From the NCBI RefSeq assembly GCF_014205215.1, contig NZ_JACHNC010000001.1, positions 5,204,501-5,268,500 on the forward strand: a DNA stretch of 64,000 bases. Direction: 5' to 3'. Each line of letters begins with the position of its first letter. Position 1 is the stretch's first letter. The notes under the pieces were generated by a model. It made no database searches. It saw nothing but the letters and a program-made list of their open reading frames with translations, and was not told the origin of the DNA. This DNA is from Actinoplanes lobatus (lineage in GTDB: Bacteria > Actinomycetota > Actinomycetes > Mycobacteriales > Micromonosporaceae). Positions 25,497-34,601 of this stretch are shown here, piece by piece. Both the position numbers and the translations under genes were made by a program.

Positions 25497-26813
25497 TCAA
25501 CGGGGGATCGGCCGGGCAGCCGCCTGAGCAGCCCTGGCCAGATGTTCCGCCACCGCCGCGTGGTCGTCGGTGACCAGCCCGACGGTCACCCGGAGGTGTG
25601 GCGTCATGCCCGGCCCGACCGCGAAGGCGGTGCCCGCGGCGGCCCCGATTCCCGCGCTGGCCAGGCTCAGCAAGGCGGCCTGCTCGTCGGCGACCGGCAG
25701 CCAGATGTTGAGGCCTTCGCCGGGCGGCAGTGCGATGCCCGACGCCGCGAGGCCGGTGGTGACCAGGCGGCGCCGTCGGGCGTACTCGTCGCGGGCGGCG
25801 CGCACGGCCGCGATCGAGGCCGGGTCGGTGAGCAGGCTGAGCAGGAGGTGTTGCAGGAGCCGGCTGGTCCACCCCTGGCCGAGCAGCCGCCGTTCCAGGA
25901 TCGGGTCGAGCACGGTGGCCGGCCCGCTCACCGCCGCGAGCCGCAGGTCGGGCCCGTGCGACTTGGAGAAGCTGCGCACGTGCACGGTCTGCCGGGGCAG
26001 CCTGGCCCCCATCGACAGGAGCGGCCCGGATGCCAGGTCACCGGCGGAATCGTCCTCCACCACGTACACCTCGGGGTGTTGAGCGAGAACCTCGGCGAGT
26101 GCGCCGGCCCGCGACGGTGACCACGACGCGCCGGTGGGGTTGAGGGCCCGGGCTTGCAGGAAGACGGCGGCGGGCCGCCGGGCCAGGCCCGCGGCGAGCT
26201 GGTCCGGCAGCATGCCGGAGGCGTCGGTGCCGACGCCGGCCACCGTCACGCCGAGTGTTTCGAGCAGGTCGAGCAGCGGGGGGAAGCAGGGGTTCTCGAC
26301 GAGGGCCAGGTCGCCGAGCCGCAGCAGCGCGGAGGCCACGTGGTCGATGGCGTCCATCGCCCCGTCGAAGATCGCGAGACGGTCGGCGGGGTACGGCCAC
26401 CGCTCCCGCAGCAACGCGCCCAGTTCGGGCAGGACCGGCTCGTCGAGGTAGCTGGTCGGCGCCGGGGACAGTCCGTGCAGCGCGGGGATCGGGGGCAGGA
26501 GCCGTGGATCGGGCACTCCGGTCGACAGGTCGAGCCCGAATCCGGTGGTCTGCCGCAGGGCGGCCCGGTAGCGCCCGGGACCTCCGGCGCCGGGGGTGGC
26601 GACGACGGTGCCGCGCCGCCCGTTGGTGCGGATGGCGCCGGCCCGTCGCAGGAGCTGCCATGCCGCGTTGACCGTGCTGGGGGAGAGGTGCAGCTCGGCC
26701 GCGACCGAGCGCACGGGCGGCAGTTTGGCGCCTCCGGTGAGGGCGCCTTCACCGACGGCGCGGCTCACCGCCTCGGCGAGACCGCGTGCGCTGGGTTCGG
26801 CCAACCGCTCCAT
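25497..26813 (-). CDS. MocR/GabR-type regulator (GntR-HTH fused to aminotransferase fold)
   Basis: About 438 residues. An N-terminal GntR winged helix (GEGALTGGAKLPPVRSVAAELHLSPSTVNAAWQLLRRAG in two parts) is fused to a PLP-dependent class I aminotransferase-like domain with ALNPTGASWS, VVEDDSAGDL and the PLP lysine in RSFSKSHGPDLRLA. MocR proteins sense PLP adducts of amines such as GABA and activate catabolic genes. ATG 26813 is preferred because GAGG precedes it; the frame is open to 26876 but that lies in the divergent promoter. It is transcribed away from mmsA and the omega-aminotransferase, its probable targets. Confidence 0.9.
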   Translation of the reverse strand: MERLAEPSARGLAEAVSRAVGEGALTGGAKLPPVRSVAAELHLSPSTVNAAWQLLRRAGAIRTNGRRGTVVATPGAGGPGRYRAALRQTTGFGLDLSTGVPDPRLLPPIPALHGLSPAPTSYLDEPVLPELGALLRERWPYPADRLAIFDGAMDAIDHVASALLRLGDLALVENPCFPPLLDLLETLGVTVAGVGTDASGMLPDQLAAGLARRPAAVFLQARALNPTGASWSPSRAGALAEVLAQHPEVYVVEDDSAGDLASGPLLSMGARLPRQTVHVRSFSKSHGPDLRLAAVSGPATVLDPILERRLLGQGWTSRLLQHLLLSLLTDPASIAAVRAARDEYARRRRLVTTGLAASGIALPPGEGLNIWLPVADEQAALLSLASAGIGAAAGTAFAVGPGMTPHLRVTVGLVTDDHAAVAEHLARAAQAAARPIPR

Positions 26814-26890
26814 GACGGCCTCGTAAAACATTTTGTGACAGTACAACTGCAGCATTGTTCGGTCTAGTGTCGTCACATAACCTCGGCGGC
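26814..26890. promoter_or_regulatory. Divergent control region between the MocR regulator and mmsA
   Basis: 77 bp, lower in G+C than its flanks, with TGTGAC (26834) and GTCACA (26872) facing each other and TTGTACTGTCACAAAA on the regulator strand. MocR/GabR proteins bind such regions between their own gene and the target, but the exact repeats cannot be assigned here. Confidence 0.45.
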
Positions 26891-28375
26891 ATGATTCACA
26901 TTGCGCACTGGATCGGCGGCGCGGAGCGTGCCGGCGAGTCCGGCCGGGTCGGCCCGGTCTTCAACCCCGCGACCGGCGAGCAGATCGCCCAGGTCGATCT
27001 GGCTTCGGCCGCCGAGGTCGCGGTCGCCGTCGCCAGCGCCAAGGCGGCCGCGAAGGCGTGGCGGGAGGCGAGCCTCTCCAAGCGCTCGGCGGTGCTGTTC
27101 AAGTTCCGCGAGCTGCTGGCCGCCCGCACCGGCGAGCTGGCCGCGATCATCACCCGGGAGCACGGCAAGGTGCTCGCCGACGCGGCCGGCGAGGTGGCCC
27201 GCGGCCTGGAGAACGTCGAGTTCGCCACCGGCGTCCCGCACCTGATGAAGGGCGGCTTCTCCGAGCAGGCCGCCACCGGGGTGGACGTCTACTCGATCCG
27301 CCAGCCGCTCGGTGTGGTCGCCGGTATCACCCCGTTCAACTTCCCGGCTATGGTTCCGCTGTGGATGTGCGCCACCGCGATCGCGTCGGGCAACGCCTTC
27401 GTGCTCAAGCCCAGCGAGAAGGACCCGTCGGCGGCGAACTGGCTGGCCGCGCTCTGGGCCGAGGCCGGTCTGCCGGAGGGTGTCTTCACCGTCGTGCACG
27501 GTGACAAGGAGGCGGTCGACGCGCTGCTCACGCACCCGGACGTCGCCGCGGTGAGCTTCGTCGGCTCGACGCCGATCGCGAAGTACATCTACGAGACCGG
27601 TACGGCGCACGGCAAGCGGGTGCAGGCCCTGGGTGGCGCGAAGAACCACATGATCGTCCTGCCGGACGCCGAGCTGGACGCGGCCGCCGACGCGGCGATC
27701 AGCGCGGGCTACGGCGCGGCCGGCGAGCGCTGCATGGCGATCTCGGTGGTGGTGGCGGTCGGCGAGATCGCGGATCCGCTGGTCGAGGCCATCGCGGCGC
27801 GACTTCCGAAGATCAGGATCGGCGATGGTACGGACCCGAACAGCGAAATGGGCCCGCTGATCAACGCCCAGCATCGTGACAGGGTCGCCGGCTACATCGC
27901 CGCCGGCGCCGACGCCGGCGCCAAGGTGGTCGCCGACGGACGGGACATCTCGGACCGGCCCGGTTTCTTCCTGGGAGCGACGTTGCTCGACAACGTCACC
28001 CCGGAGATGACGGTCTACACCGACGAGATCTTCGGCCCGGTGCTGAGCGTCGTCCGCGTGGACACCTACGCCGAGGCCGTCCAGCTGGTCAACGACAACG
28101 AGTACGGCAACGGCACCGCCATCTTCACCCGGGACGGCGGCGCGGCCCGGCAGTTCCAGTTCGAGGTGAACGCCGGCATGGTCGGCGTGAACGTGCCGAT
28201 CCCGGTGCCGGTCGCCTACTACTCGTTCGGCGGCTGGAAGGCGTCGCTGTTCGGCGACACCCACATGTACGGCCCGGACGGCATCCACTTCTTCACCCGC
28301 AGCAAGGTCGTCACCTCCCGCTGGCCCGACCCGGGGACCTCGTCCGTCGACCTCGGCTTCCCGCAGACCCGTTGA
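26891..28375 (+). CDS. mmsA: CoA-acylating (methyl)malonate-semialdehyde dehydrogenase
   Basis: A 494-residue aldehyde dehydrogenase that converts (methyl)malonate semialdehyde to acetyl- or propionyl-CoA with NAD and CoA. The catalytic Cys281 lies in AAGERCMAIS. The usual general-base ELGGK motif is replaced by LGGAKNHMIV, characteristic of MmsA and incompatible with simple acid-forming ALDHs. Other family segments are PFNFPAMVPLWMCATAIA and KASLFGDTHMYGPDG. The N-terminus MIHIAHWIGG follows the promoter region closely. It is followed 10 bp later by an omega-aminotransferase, so the pair suits beta-alanine or 3-aminoisobutyrate breakdown. Confidence 0.92.
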   Translation: MIHIAHWIGGAERAGESGRVGPVFNPATGEQIAQVDLASAAEVAVAVASAKAAAKAWREASLSKRSAVLFKFRELLAARTGELAAIITREHGKVLADAAGEVARGLENVEFATGVPHLMKGGFSEQAATGVDVYSIRQPLGVVAGITPFNFPAMVPLWMCATAIASGNAFVLKPSEKDPSAANWLAALWAEAGLPEGVFTVVHGDKEAVDALLTHPDVAAVSFVGSTPIAKYIYETGTAHGKRVQALGGAKNHMIVLPDAELDAAADAAISAGYGAAGERCMAISVVVAVGEIADPLVEAIAARLPKIRIGDGTDPNSEMGPLINAQHRDRVAGYIAAGADAGAKVVADGRDISDRPGFFLGATLLDNVTPEMTVYTDEIFGPVLSVVRVDTYAEAVQLVNDNEYGNGTAIFTRDGGAARQFQFEVNAGMVGVNVPIPVPVAYYSFGGWKASLFGDTHMYGPDGIHFFTRSKVVTSRWPDPGTSSVDLGFPQTR

Positions 28376-28385
28376 GGAGGATCCT

Positions 28386-29723
28386 GTGACATCGGAATCC
28401 CAGGTGCGCGCCGATGACCGCGCCCACGTCTTCCACTCCTGGTCCGCGCAGGGCCTGATCGACCCGCTGCCGGTGGAAAAAGCATTGGGCAGCCACTTCT
28501 GGGATTACTCAGGCCGCAAATATCTGGACTTTTCCTCTCAGCTCGTCAATATCAACATTGGGCACCAGCATCCGCGTCTTATCGCGGCGATCCAGGAGCA
28601 GGCCGCCAAACTCGCCACCATTGCGCCCGCCTTCGCCAACGACAAACGCGGCGAAGCGGCCCGGATGATCGCCGAGATCGCCCCCGCCGATCTGAACAAG
28701 GTGTTCTTCACCAACGGCGGCGCCGAGGCCAACGAGAACGCCATCCGGATGGCCCGGCTGCACACCGGCCGGCACAAGGTGCTCTCCACCTACCGCAGCT
28801 ACCACGGCTCCACCGCCACCGCGATCACCGCCACCGGCGACCCGCGGCGCTGGCCGAACGAGCCGGTCGCGATCGGGGTCGTCCATTTCTGGGGTCCCTA
28901 CCCCTACCGGTCGCCGTTCCACTCGGAGAGCCCGGAGCAGGAGACCCAGCGGGCGTTGCAGCACCTGCGCGACACCATCGTCTTCGAGGGCCCGGCCACC
29001 GTCGCCGCGATCCTGCTGGAGACCGTGGTCGGCACCAACGGCATCCTGGTGCCGCCGCCCGGCTACCTGGCCGGCGTCCGGGAGATCTGCGACGAGTTCG
29101 GCATCGTGTTCATCGCCGACGAGGTGATGGCGGGCTTCGGCCGGTGCGGCGAGTGGTTCGCGATCGACCGGTGGGGCGTCGCCCCCGACCTGATCACCTT
29201 CGCCAAGGGGGTCAACTCCGGCTATCTGCCGCTGGGCGGTGTGGTGATCTCCGACGAGATCGCCGAGACGTTCCGGGAGCGGCCGTTCCCGGGTGGACTC
29301 ACCTACTCCGGGCACCCGCTGGCCTGCGCGTCCGCGGTGGCCAGCATGCAGATCTTCAAGGAGGAGGGGATCGTCGAGCACGCCCGCGCGCTCGGCGACG
29401 ACATCATCGGTCCTTCTCTACACAAGATCGCGGAGAAGCACCCGAGCGTGGGCGAGGTGCGCGGTCTGGGGGTCTTCTGGGCCGTCGAGCTGGTGCGTGA
29501 CAGGACCACCAGGGAGCCGTTGGTACCCTTCAACGCCGCCGGCCCGGCCGCGGCGCCGATGAACGCGGTGGCCGCCGCCTGCAAGGAACGGGGGCTCTGG
29601 CCCTTCGTCCATTTCAACCGGCTCCACGTCGTGCCGCCGTGCACGATCTCGGCGGAGGAGCTGCGCGAAGGGCTGGCGATCCTCGATGAGGCCCTCACCG
29701 TGGCCGACGAATACAGCGCCTAA
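28386..29723 (+). CDS. Class III omega-aminotransferase (beta-alanine/taurine:pyruvate type)
   Basis: A 445-residue PLP enzyme with Lys274 in DLITFAKGVNSGYLPLGG, the cofactor segment FFTNGGAEANENAIRMAR and IADEVMAGFGRCGEWFA. The pattern YRSYHGSTATAI and HFWGPYPYRSPFHS resembles taurine/beta-alanine:pyruvate aminotransferases. With mmsA directly upstream, the likely reaction is beta-alanine to malonate semialdehyde, which MmsA turns into acetyl-CoA. GTG 28386 follows GAGGAGG. The exact amino donor is an inference from context. Confidence 0.88.
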   Translation: MTSESQVRADDRAHVFHSWSAQGLIDPLPVEKALGSHFWDYSGRKYLDFSSQLVNINIGHQHPRLIAAIQEQAAKLATIAPAFANDKRGEAARMIAEIAPADLNKVFFTNGGAEANENAIRMARLHTGRHKVLSTYRSYHGSTATAITATGDPRRWPNEPVAIGVVHFWGPYPYRSPFHSESPEQETQRALQHLRDTIVFEGPATVAAILLETVVGTNGILVPPPGYLAGVREICDEFGIVFIADEVMAGFGRCGEWFAIDRWGVAPDLITFAKGVNSGYLPLGGVVISDEIAETFRERPFPGGLTYSGHPLACASAVASMQIFKEEGIVEHARALGDDIIGPSLHKIAEKHPSVGEVRGLGVFWAVELVRDRTTREPLVPFNAAGPAAAPMNAVAAACKERGLWPFVHFNRLHVVPPCTISAEELREGLAILDEALTVADEYSA

Positions 29724-29739
29724 AAAACCGGATTGCGTC

Positions 29740-29776
29740 GTTGGAACGGGATCGGAGGTTCTGATTCCGTTTCAAC
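29740..29776 (+). promoter_or_regulatory. Inverted repeat between the aminotransferase and patD1 (operator or hairpin)
   Basis: Arms GTTGGAACGGGATCGG (29740-29755) and CTGATTCCGTTTCAAC (29761-29776) pair at 13 of 16 positions around a 5-nt loop. The arm core (AACGG-N-ATC) recurs upstream of the second aminotransferase and of patD2. Its place 17 bp past a stop codon would also fit a terminator. Confidence 0.4.
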
Positions 29777-29878
29777 TCTGGAAATTACTTCGGATTCCCT
29801 TGCTAGCTCACTCGCCGATGTGACAAGGTCCCTCCAGTCCGGGTGAGATCGCCCCTTGACCGGAAGGCCTGAATCCCT

Positions 29879-31315
29879 GTGAGCACCCCAGTTCCCGTGC
29901 TGCGCAACTTCGTTGCCGGGGCCTACACCGACACCGAGGACGGCGTCACGTCCCCGGTGATCGACCCCAGCACGGGGGAAATCTACGCGCAGGCCCCGGT
30001 CTCCTCGACGCGGGATGTCGAGAAGGCGGTGGCGGCCGCCGAGCCGGGCTTCGAGACGTGGCGGGACAGCACCCCGGCCGAGCGTCAGCGGGCGCTGCTG
30101 AGGATCGCCGACGCGATCGAGGCGCGGTCCGAGGAGATCATCGCGGCCGAGGTCCGCAACACCGGCAAGCCGGTGGCGGCGACCCGCGCCGAGGAGATGG
30201 GCCCGCTCCTGGACGAGCTGCGTTTCTTCGCCGGCGCGGCCCGGGTCCTGGAAGGTAGGTCCGCGGGGGAGTACCTGCGGGACCACACCTCCTTCGTTCG
30301 CCGTGAGCCGATCGGCGTCTGCGCACAGATCACCCCGTGGAACTATCCGATGGTGATGGCCGTGTGGAAGTTCGCCCCCGCGATCGCGGCCGGCAACTCC
30401 GTGGTGCTCAAGCCGTCGGACACCACCCCGGTGAGCACGCTGCTGCTGGCCGAGATCGCCGGTGAGTTCCTGCCGCCGGGCGTGCTCAACGTGGTCTGCG
30501 GCGACCGTGACACCGGCCGCGCCCTGGTCACCCACCCGGCCCCGCAGTTCGTGTCGATCACCGGCTCCACCCGGGCCGGCATGGAGGTGGCCGCCGCGGC
30601 CGCGCCCGACCTGAAGCGGGTCCACCTGGAGCTCGGCGGCAAGGCGCCGGTCGTGGTCTTCGACGACGTCGACATCGCCGCCACCGCGGAGGCGATCGCC
30701 GGCGCCGGCTTCTTCAACGCGGGCCAGGACTGCACGGCCGCCACCCGGGTGCTGGTGCACGAGCGGATCGCCGACGACTTCACCGCCGCCCTGGCCCAGG
30801 CCGCCAAGAACACGAGGGCCGGCGCCCCGTCCGACACCGGCGCGTTCTTCGGCCCGGTCAACAACGCGAACCAGCTGGAGCGGGTCACCGGCTTCCTGGA
30901 CCGGACGCCGGCGCACGCCGAGGTGGCCGCCGGTGGGCGCCGCATCGGTGATCGTGGCTACTTCTTCGAGCCGACGGTGGTCACCGGTCTGCGCCAGCGG
31001 GACGAGATGATCCAGGACGAGATCTTCGGCCCGGTCGTCACCGTGCAGACGTTCACCGAGGAGGCCGAGGCCGTGCGCTGTGCCAACGACGTCCGGTACG
31101 GGCTGAGCGCCAGCGTGTGGACGCAGAACCACGGCCGGGCCATGCGGGTCTCCCGGCGCCTGAACTTCGGCGCCGTGTGGATCAATACCCACCTACCCTT
31201 CGTCTCCGAGATGCCGCACGGCGGATACGGTCACTCCGGTTACGGCAAGGACCTTTCGATGTACGGGTTCGAGGAGTACACCCGGATCAAGCACGTGATG
31301 AGTTTCAACGGTTGA
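29879..31315 (+). CDS. patD: Aminobutyraldehyde dehydrogenase (PatD-like), copy 1
   Basis: A 478-residue NAD-dependent aldehyde dehydrogenase. The catalytic general base Glu251 (HLELGGKAP) and Cys285 (NAGQDCTAATR) are present. The sequence FAGAARVLEGRSAGEYL and the C-terminus EMPHGGYGHSGYGKDLSMYGFEEYTRIKHVM match the gamma-aminobutyraldehyde dehydrogenase group. It would oxidise 4-aminobutanal from putrescine to GABA. GTG 29879 fixes the start at MSTPVPVLRNFVAG. A paralogue with the same motifs lies at 45160-46596. The polyamine transporter genes follow 44 bp later. Confidence 0.88.
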   Translation: MSTPVPVLRNFVAGAYTDTEDGVTSPVIDPSTGEIYAQAPVSSTRDVEKAVAAAEPGFETWRDSTPAERQRALLRIADAIEARSEEIIAAEVRNTGKPVAATRAEEMGPLLDELRFFAGAARVLEGRSAGEYLRDHTSFVRREPIGVCAQITPWNYPMVMAVWKFAPAIAAGNSVVLKPSDTTPVSTLLLAEIAGEFLPPGVLNVVCGDRDTGRALVTHPAPQFVSITGSTRAGMEVAAAAAPDLKRVHLELGGKAPVVVFDDVDIAATAEAIAGAGFFNAGQDCTAATRVLVHERIADDFTAALAQAAKNTRAGAPSDTGAFFGPVNNANQLERVTGFLDRTPAHAEVAAGGRRIGDRGYFFEPTVVTGLRQRDEMIQDEIFGPVVTVQTFTEEAEAVRCANDVRYGLSASVWTQNHGRAMRVSRRLNFGAVWINTHLPFVSEMPHGGYGHSGYGKDLSMYGFEEYTRIKHVMSFNG

Positions 31316-31359
31316 TCCGCCCCACCCAGATGCTTAATCCACCCTGCTCGAGGTGATAG

Positions 31360-32484
31360 ATGACGACTCCTCCCCCCAATCCGGCCGCTCATCCGGCGAT
31401 CGAGTTCGTCGGCGTGCGCAAGGACTACCTGTCGCACGGTGAGGCGGTGCCCGCCGTCAGGAGCCTGGATCTGGCGATCGGGCAGGGGGAGTTCTTCTCG
31501 CTGCTCGGCCCGTCCGGCTGCGGCAAGACGACCACGATGCGGATGGTCGCCGGCTTCGAGGAGCCGACCGCCGGCCGGGTCATGCTCGACGGCAGGGACG
31601 TGACCGGGGTCGCGCCGAACAAGCGTGACGTCAACATGGTCTTCCAGTCGTACGCCCTCTTCCCGCACCTCACCGTGCAGCAGAACGTCGCCTTCGGCCT
31701 GGAGCGCAAGAAGGTCGCCAAGGCCGAGATCGCCAAGCGGGTCGGAGAGATGCTCGAGATCGTCTCGCTGACCGGCATGGAGAAGCGGCAGCCCAAGGAG
31801 ATGTCGGGCGGTCAGCAGCAGCGGGTCGCGCTGGCCCGGGCGCTGGTCAACCACCCGCGGGCGCTGCTTCTCGACGAGCCGCTCGGCGCGCTCGATCTCA
31901 AACTGCGCCAACAGATGCAGATCGAGCTGAAGCGGATCCAGCGTGAGGTGGGCATCACCTTCGTCTACGTCACCCACGACCAGGGTGAGGCACTCACCAT
32001 GTCGGACCGCATCGCTGTCATGAACAGCGGCCTGATCGAGCAGCTCGGCTCGCCGCGGGACATCTACGAGCGCCCGTCGACCCGGTTCGTGGCCGGCTTC
32101 ATCGGCACCTCCAATCTCATCGACGGCCGCGTGACCTGGACCGACCAGGGTTTCGCGGTCATCGACAAGGGCCCCGGCGAGCGGGTCGTGGTGCCCGTGC
32201 CGGGCACCGTGCAGGTCGGCCGGGACCTGGAGGTCTCGGTGCGGCCGGAGAAGATCGATCTACATCGGACGTTGCCCGCCGGCGTCAACGGGAGTCTGCT
32301 CTCCGGCACGGTCACCGAGGTGGTCTACCACGGCACCTCGACCAACTACACAGTGGCCACCTCCGATGGAACCGACCTCGTGGTGTTCGATCAGAATGCT
32401 CACGATGCAGAGGATGTCGCGTCTCGTGGTGAGCGCGTCTTCCTCACCTGGGCCCCGCAGCACTCGTACCCGATCGGAGTCTGA
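31360..32484 (+). CDS. potA: Polyamine-type ABC transporter ATPase (PotA)
   Basis: A 374-residue ATPase: Walker [11 protein letters not shown]-loop VFQSYALFPHLTVQQNVAFG, signature MSGGQQQRVALARALV, Walker B ALLLDEPLGALDLKLR and a C-terminal TOBE-like domain (VRPEKIDLHRTLPAG). It is the PotA/FbpC class. Its stop shares one base with the ATG of the binding-protein gene (TGATG). Spermidine/putrescine specificity is assigned from the whole cluster: binding protein with PotD features, two permeases, PatD and aminotransferases. Confidence 0.9.
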   Translation: MTTPPPNPAAHPAIEFVGVRKDYLSHGEAVPAVRSLDLAIGQGEFFSLLGPSGCGKTTTMRMVAGFEEPTAGRVMLDGRDVTGVAPNKRDVNMVFQSYALFPHLTVQQNVAFGLERKKVAKAEIAKRVGEMLEIVSLTGMEKRQPKEMSGGQQQRVALARALVNHPRALLLDEPLGALDLKLRQQMQIELKRIQREVGITFVYVTHDQGEALTMSDRIAVMNSGLIEQLGSPRDIYERPSTRFVAGFIGTSNLIDGRVTWTDQGFAVIDKGPGERVVVPVPGTVQVGRDLEVSVRPEKIDLHRTLPAGVNGSLLSGTVTEVVYHGTSTNYTVATSDGTDLVVFDQNAHDAEDVASRGERVFLTWAPQHSYPIGV

Positions 32485-33734
32485 TGTTCCAGTCCAATAT
32501 GCCGGACCCCTCCCTCCTGCGAGGCATGACGCGTTCCCGGCTCGGCCGGCGTGACGCGCTGCGCCTCGGCGGGTTGTCGGCGATGGGCGCATTCCTCGCC
32601 GCGTGCGGCGTGGAGGGCAAGGGCAAGCCGCAGGCCAGTGTGGCACCCGACGCCGTCGCCAAGTTCTGGGCCAACAAGACGCAGAACGGCAAGCTCAACT
32701 TCGCCGGCTGGCCGCTCTACATGGACCCGAAGAAGCCCGAGCTCAAGAAGTTCACGCAGAAGACCGGCATCCAGGTGACCTACGACGAGGTCATCCAGGA
32801 GATGGCGCCCTGGTTCGCCAAGGTGCAGCCGCAGCTGTCCGCCGGGCAGTCGATCGGCTACGACGTCATGGTCATCACCAACTCGAGCCAGTTCGGCCAG
32901 TTCCGGGACTCCGGCTTCCTGGCGCCGCTGGACCACGCGAAGCTGCCCAACTACGCGGCCAACGCCGCCAAGTCGTACGCGAACTCGTCGTACGACCCGG
33001 GCAACGTGTTCAGCATCCCGTACGCGTCCGGCATCACCGGCATCGCCTACGACCCGTCCAAGATCAAGGAACCGATCACCAAGCTGTCCGACCTGTGGAA
33101 CCCGAAGTACAAGGGCAAGGTCGGCATGTTCCGCGACGTGCAGGAGCTGGGCAACTTCGGTCTGCTCGCGGCCGGCATCGACCCGGCCAAGTCGACCGAG
33201 ACGGACTGGCAGAAGGCGGCGGCGGAGCTCCAGAAGCAGAAGGACGCCGGCATCGTCCGCAACTACTACGACCAGAGCTACGTCGACGCGCTCGGCAAGG
33301 GCGAGGTCTGGATCACCATGGCCTGGTCCGGTGACATCTTCCAGAAGAACGTCTCCGACGGTACGAACTTCAAGTTCGTGATCCCCGAGGACGGCGGCAC
33401 GATCTGGACCGACAACATGGCCATCCCGGTCACCGCCGAGAACCCGGTCGACGCCATCATGCTGATGGACTTCCTCTACGAGCTGGAGAACGCCACCACG
33501 CTCGCCGAGTACATCAACTACGTGTGCCCGGTCCCGGCCGCGCAGGCGCAGATGAGGAAGCACGCCGCCGCGCTCACCGGCGAGGACAAGGAGTACCTGC
33601 TCTCGGTCGCGGAGAGCCCGCTGGTCTTCCCGGGCGAGACCGAGTACGACCGCCTGCACTACTACGTCGACTTCAACACCGCGGAGGAGAAGAAGGACTT
33701 CGAGCGGGTGTTCCAACCGATCGTGCTGGGGTAA
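32484..33734 (+). CDS. potD: Polyamine-binding lipoprotein (PotD/PotF-like)
   Basis: A 416-residue solute-binding protein with a twin-arginine-type lipoprotein signal: SRLGRRDALRLGGLSAMGAF and a lipobox with Cys41 (LAAC). The mature part matches PotD: LNFAGWPLYMDPKKPELKKF (the NW-x-x-Y-like opening), YDVMVITNSSQFGQF, IPYASGITGIAYDPSKI, DLWNPKYKGKVGMFRD and WTDNMAIPVTAENPVDAIML. Export is probably via Tat. The ligand, putrescine or spermidine, is inferred. Start ATG 32484 overlaps the potA stop. Confidence 0.88.
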   Translation: MFQSNMPDPSLLRGMTRSRLGRRDALRLGGLSAMGAFLAACGVEGKGKPQASVAPDAVAKFWANKTQNGKLNFAGWPLYMDPKKPELKKFTQKTGIQVTYDEVIQEMAPWFAKVQPQLSAGQSIGYDVMVITNSSQFGQFRDSGFLAPLDHAKLPNYAANAAKSYANSSYDPGNVFSIPYASGITGIAYDPSKIKEPITKLSDLWNPKYKGKVGMFRDVQELGNFGLLAAGIDPAKSTETDWQKAAAELQKQKDAGIVRNYYDQSYVDALGKGEVWITMAWSGDIFQKNVSDGTNFKFVIPEDGGTIWTDNMAIPVTAENPVDAIMLMDFLYELENATTLAEYINYVCPVPAAQAQMRKHAAALTGEDKEYLLSVAESPLVFPGETEYDRLHYYVDFNTAEEKKDFERVFQPIVLG

Positions 33735-33737
33735 CCG

Positions 33738-34601
33738 ATGGACCGGGTAAAACGTACACTCTCCCCCTACCTGCTGGTCCTTCCCGGCGGGCTGTGGCTC
33801 CTGCTGTTCTTCGCGGTACCGATGGCCACCATGCTGTCGCTGTCGCTGCAGGAGGGCGACATCGTCAACGGGTTCGTCTTCACCGGCCACTGGCAGAACT
33901 ATGTGGATTCGATCTCGGCCTACCAGACCCAGTTGATCCGTTCGCTGGTGTACGGCGCCATCACGTCGGTCGTCCTGATCGTGCTGGCGTTCCCGGTCGC
34001 ATACTGGATCGCCTTCTACGGGGGTCGTAAGAAGGCGACCTACCTGTTCCTGATCCTGCTGCCGTTCTTCGTGTCGTTCGTCCTGCGCACCATCTCGTGG
34101 CGGATGCTCCTCACGGACGACGGCGTGCTGCTGCACCCCTTGAAGGAGGCCGGGTTGCTCCCGGCCGACTTCCAGATCCTCGGTACGGCGACCGCGGTCA
34201 TCGCCGGCCTGGTGTACAGCTTCCTGCCGTTCATGGTGCTGCCGATCTACGTGGCGCTGGAGCGGATCGACCCGCGGGTGGTCGAGGCGGCCCGGGACCT
34301 GTACGCGTCCCCCCTCACCTCGTTCCGGAAGGTCATCTTCCCGCTGGCGCTGCCCGGTGTGTTCGCCGGCGTGCTGATGACCTTCGTACCGGCCACCTCC
34401 GACTACGTGAACTCGGAGCTGCTCGGCAGCTCCGAGACCACGATGATCGGGCAGGTCATCCAGGCGCAGTTCCTCTCGAACTCCGACTACCCGACGGCCT
34501 CGGCACTGTCCTTCACCCTGATGACGGTGCTGCTGATCGGCGTCTTCGCCTACGCCCGGGCGCTGGGCACGGAGGATGTCATGAAGGTGGCGGCCCGATG
34601 A
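33738..34601 (+). CDS. potB: Polyamine ABC transporter permease (PotB-like)
   Basis: A 287-residue inner-membrane permease with about six helices (SPYLLVLPGGLWLLLFFAVP at the N-terminus) and the EAA loop VEAARDLYASPLTSFRKVIFPLALPG. It starts 3 bp after the binding-protein gene and overlaps the next permease by 4 bp (ATGA). The PotB assignment comes from order and from the conserved YFWPFYG-like region being replaced by the VSFVLRTISWRMLL segment typical of this family. Confidence 0.88.
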   Translation: MDRVKRTLSPYLLVLPGGLWLLLFFAVPMATMLSLSLQEGDIVNGFVFTGHWQNYVDSISAYQTQLIRSLVYGAITSVVLIVLAFPVAYWIAFYGGRKKATYLFLILLPFFVSFVLRTISWRMLLTDDGVLLHPLKEAGLLPADFQILGTATAVIAGLVYSFLPFMVLPIYVALERIDPRVVEAARDLYASPLTSFRKVIFPLALPGVFAGVLMTFVPATSDYVNSELLGSSETTMIGQVIQAQFLSNSDYPTASALSFTLMTVLLIGVFAYARALGTEDVMKVAAR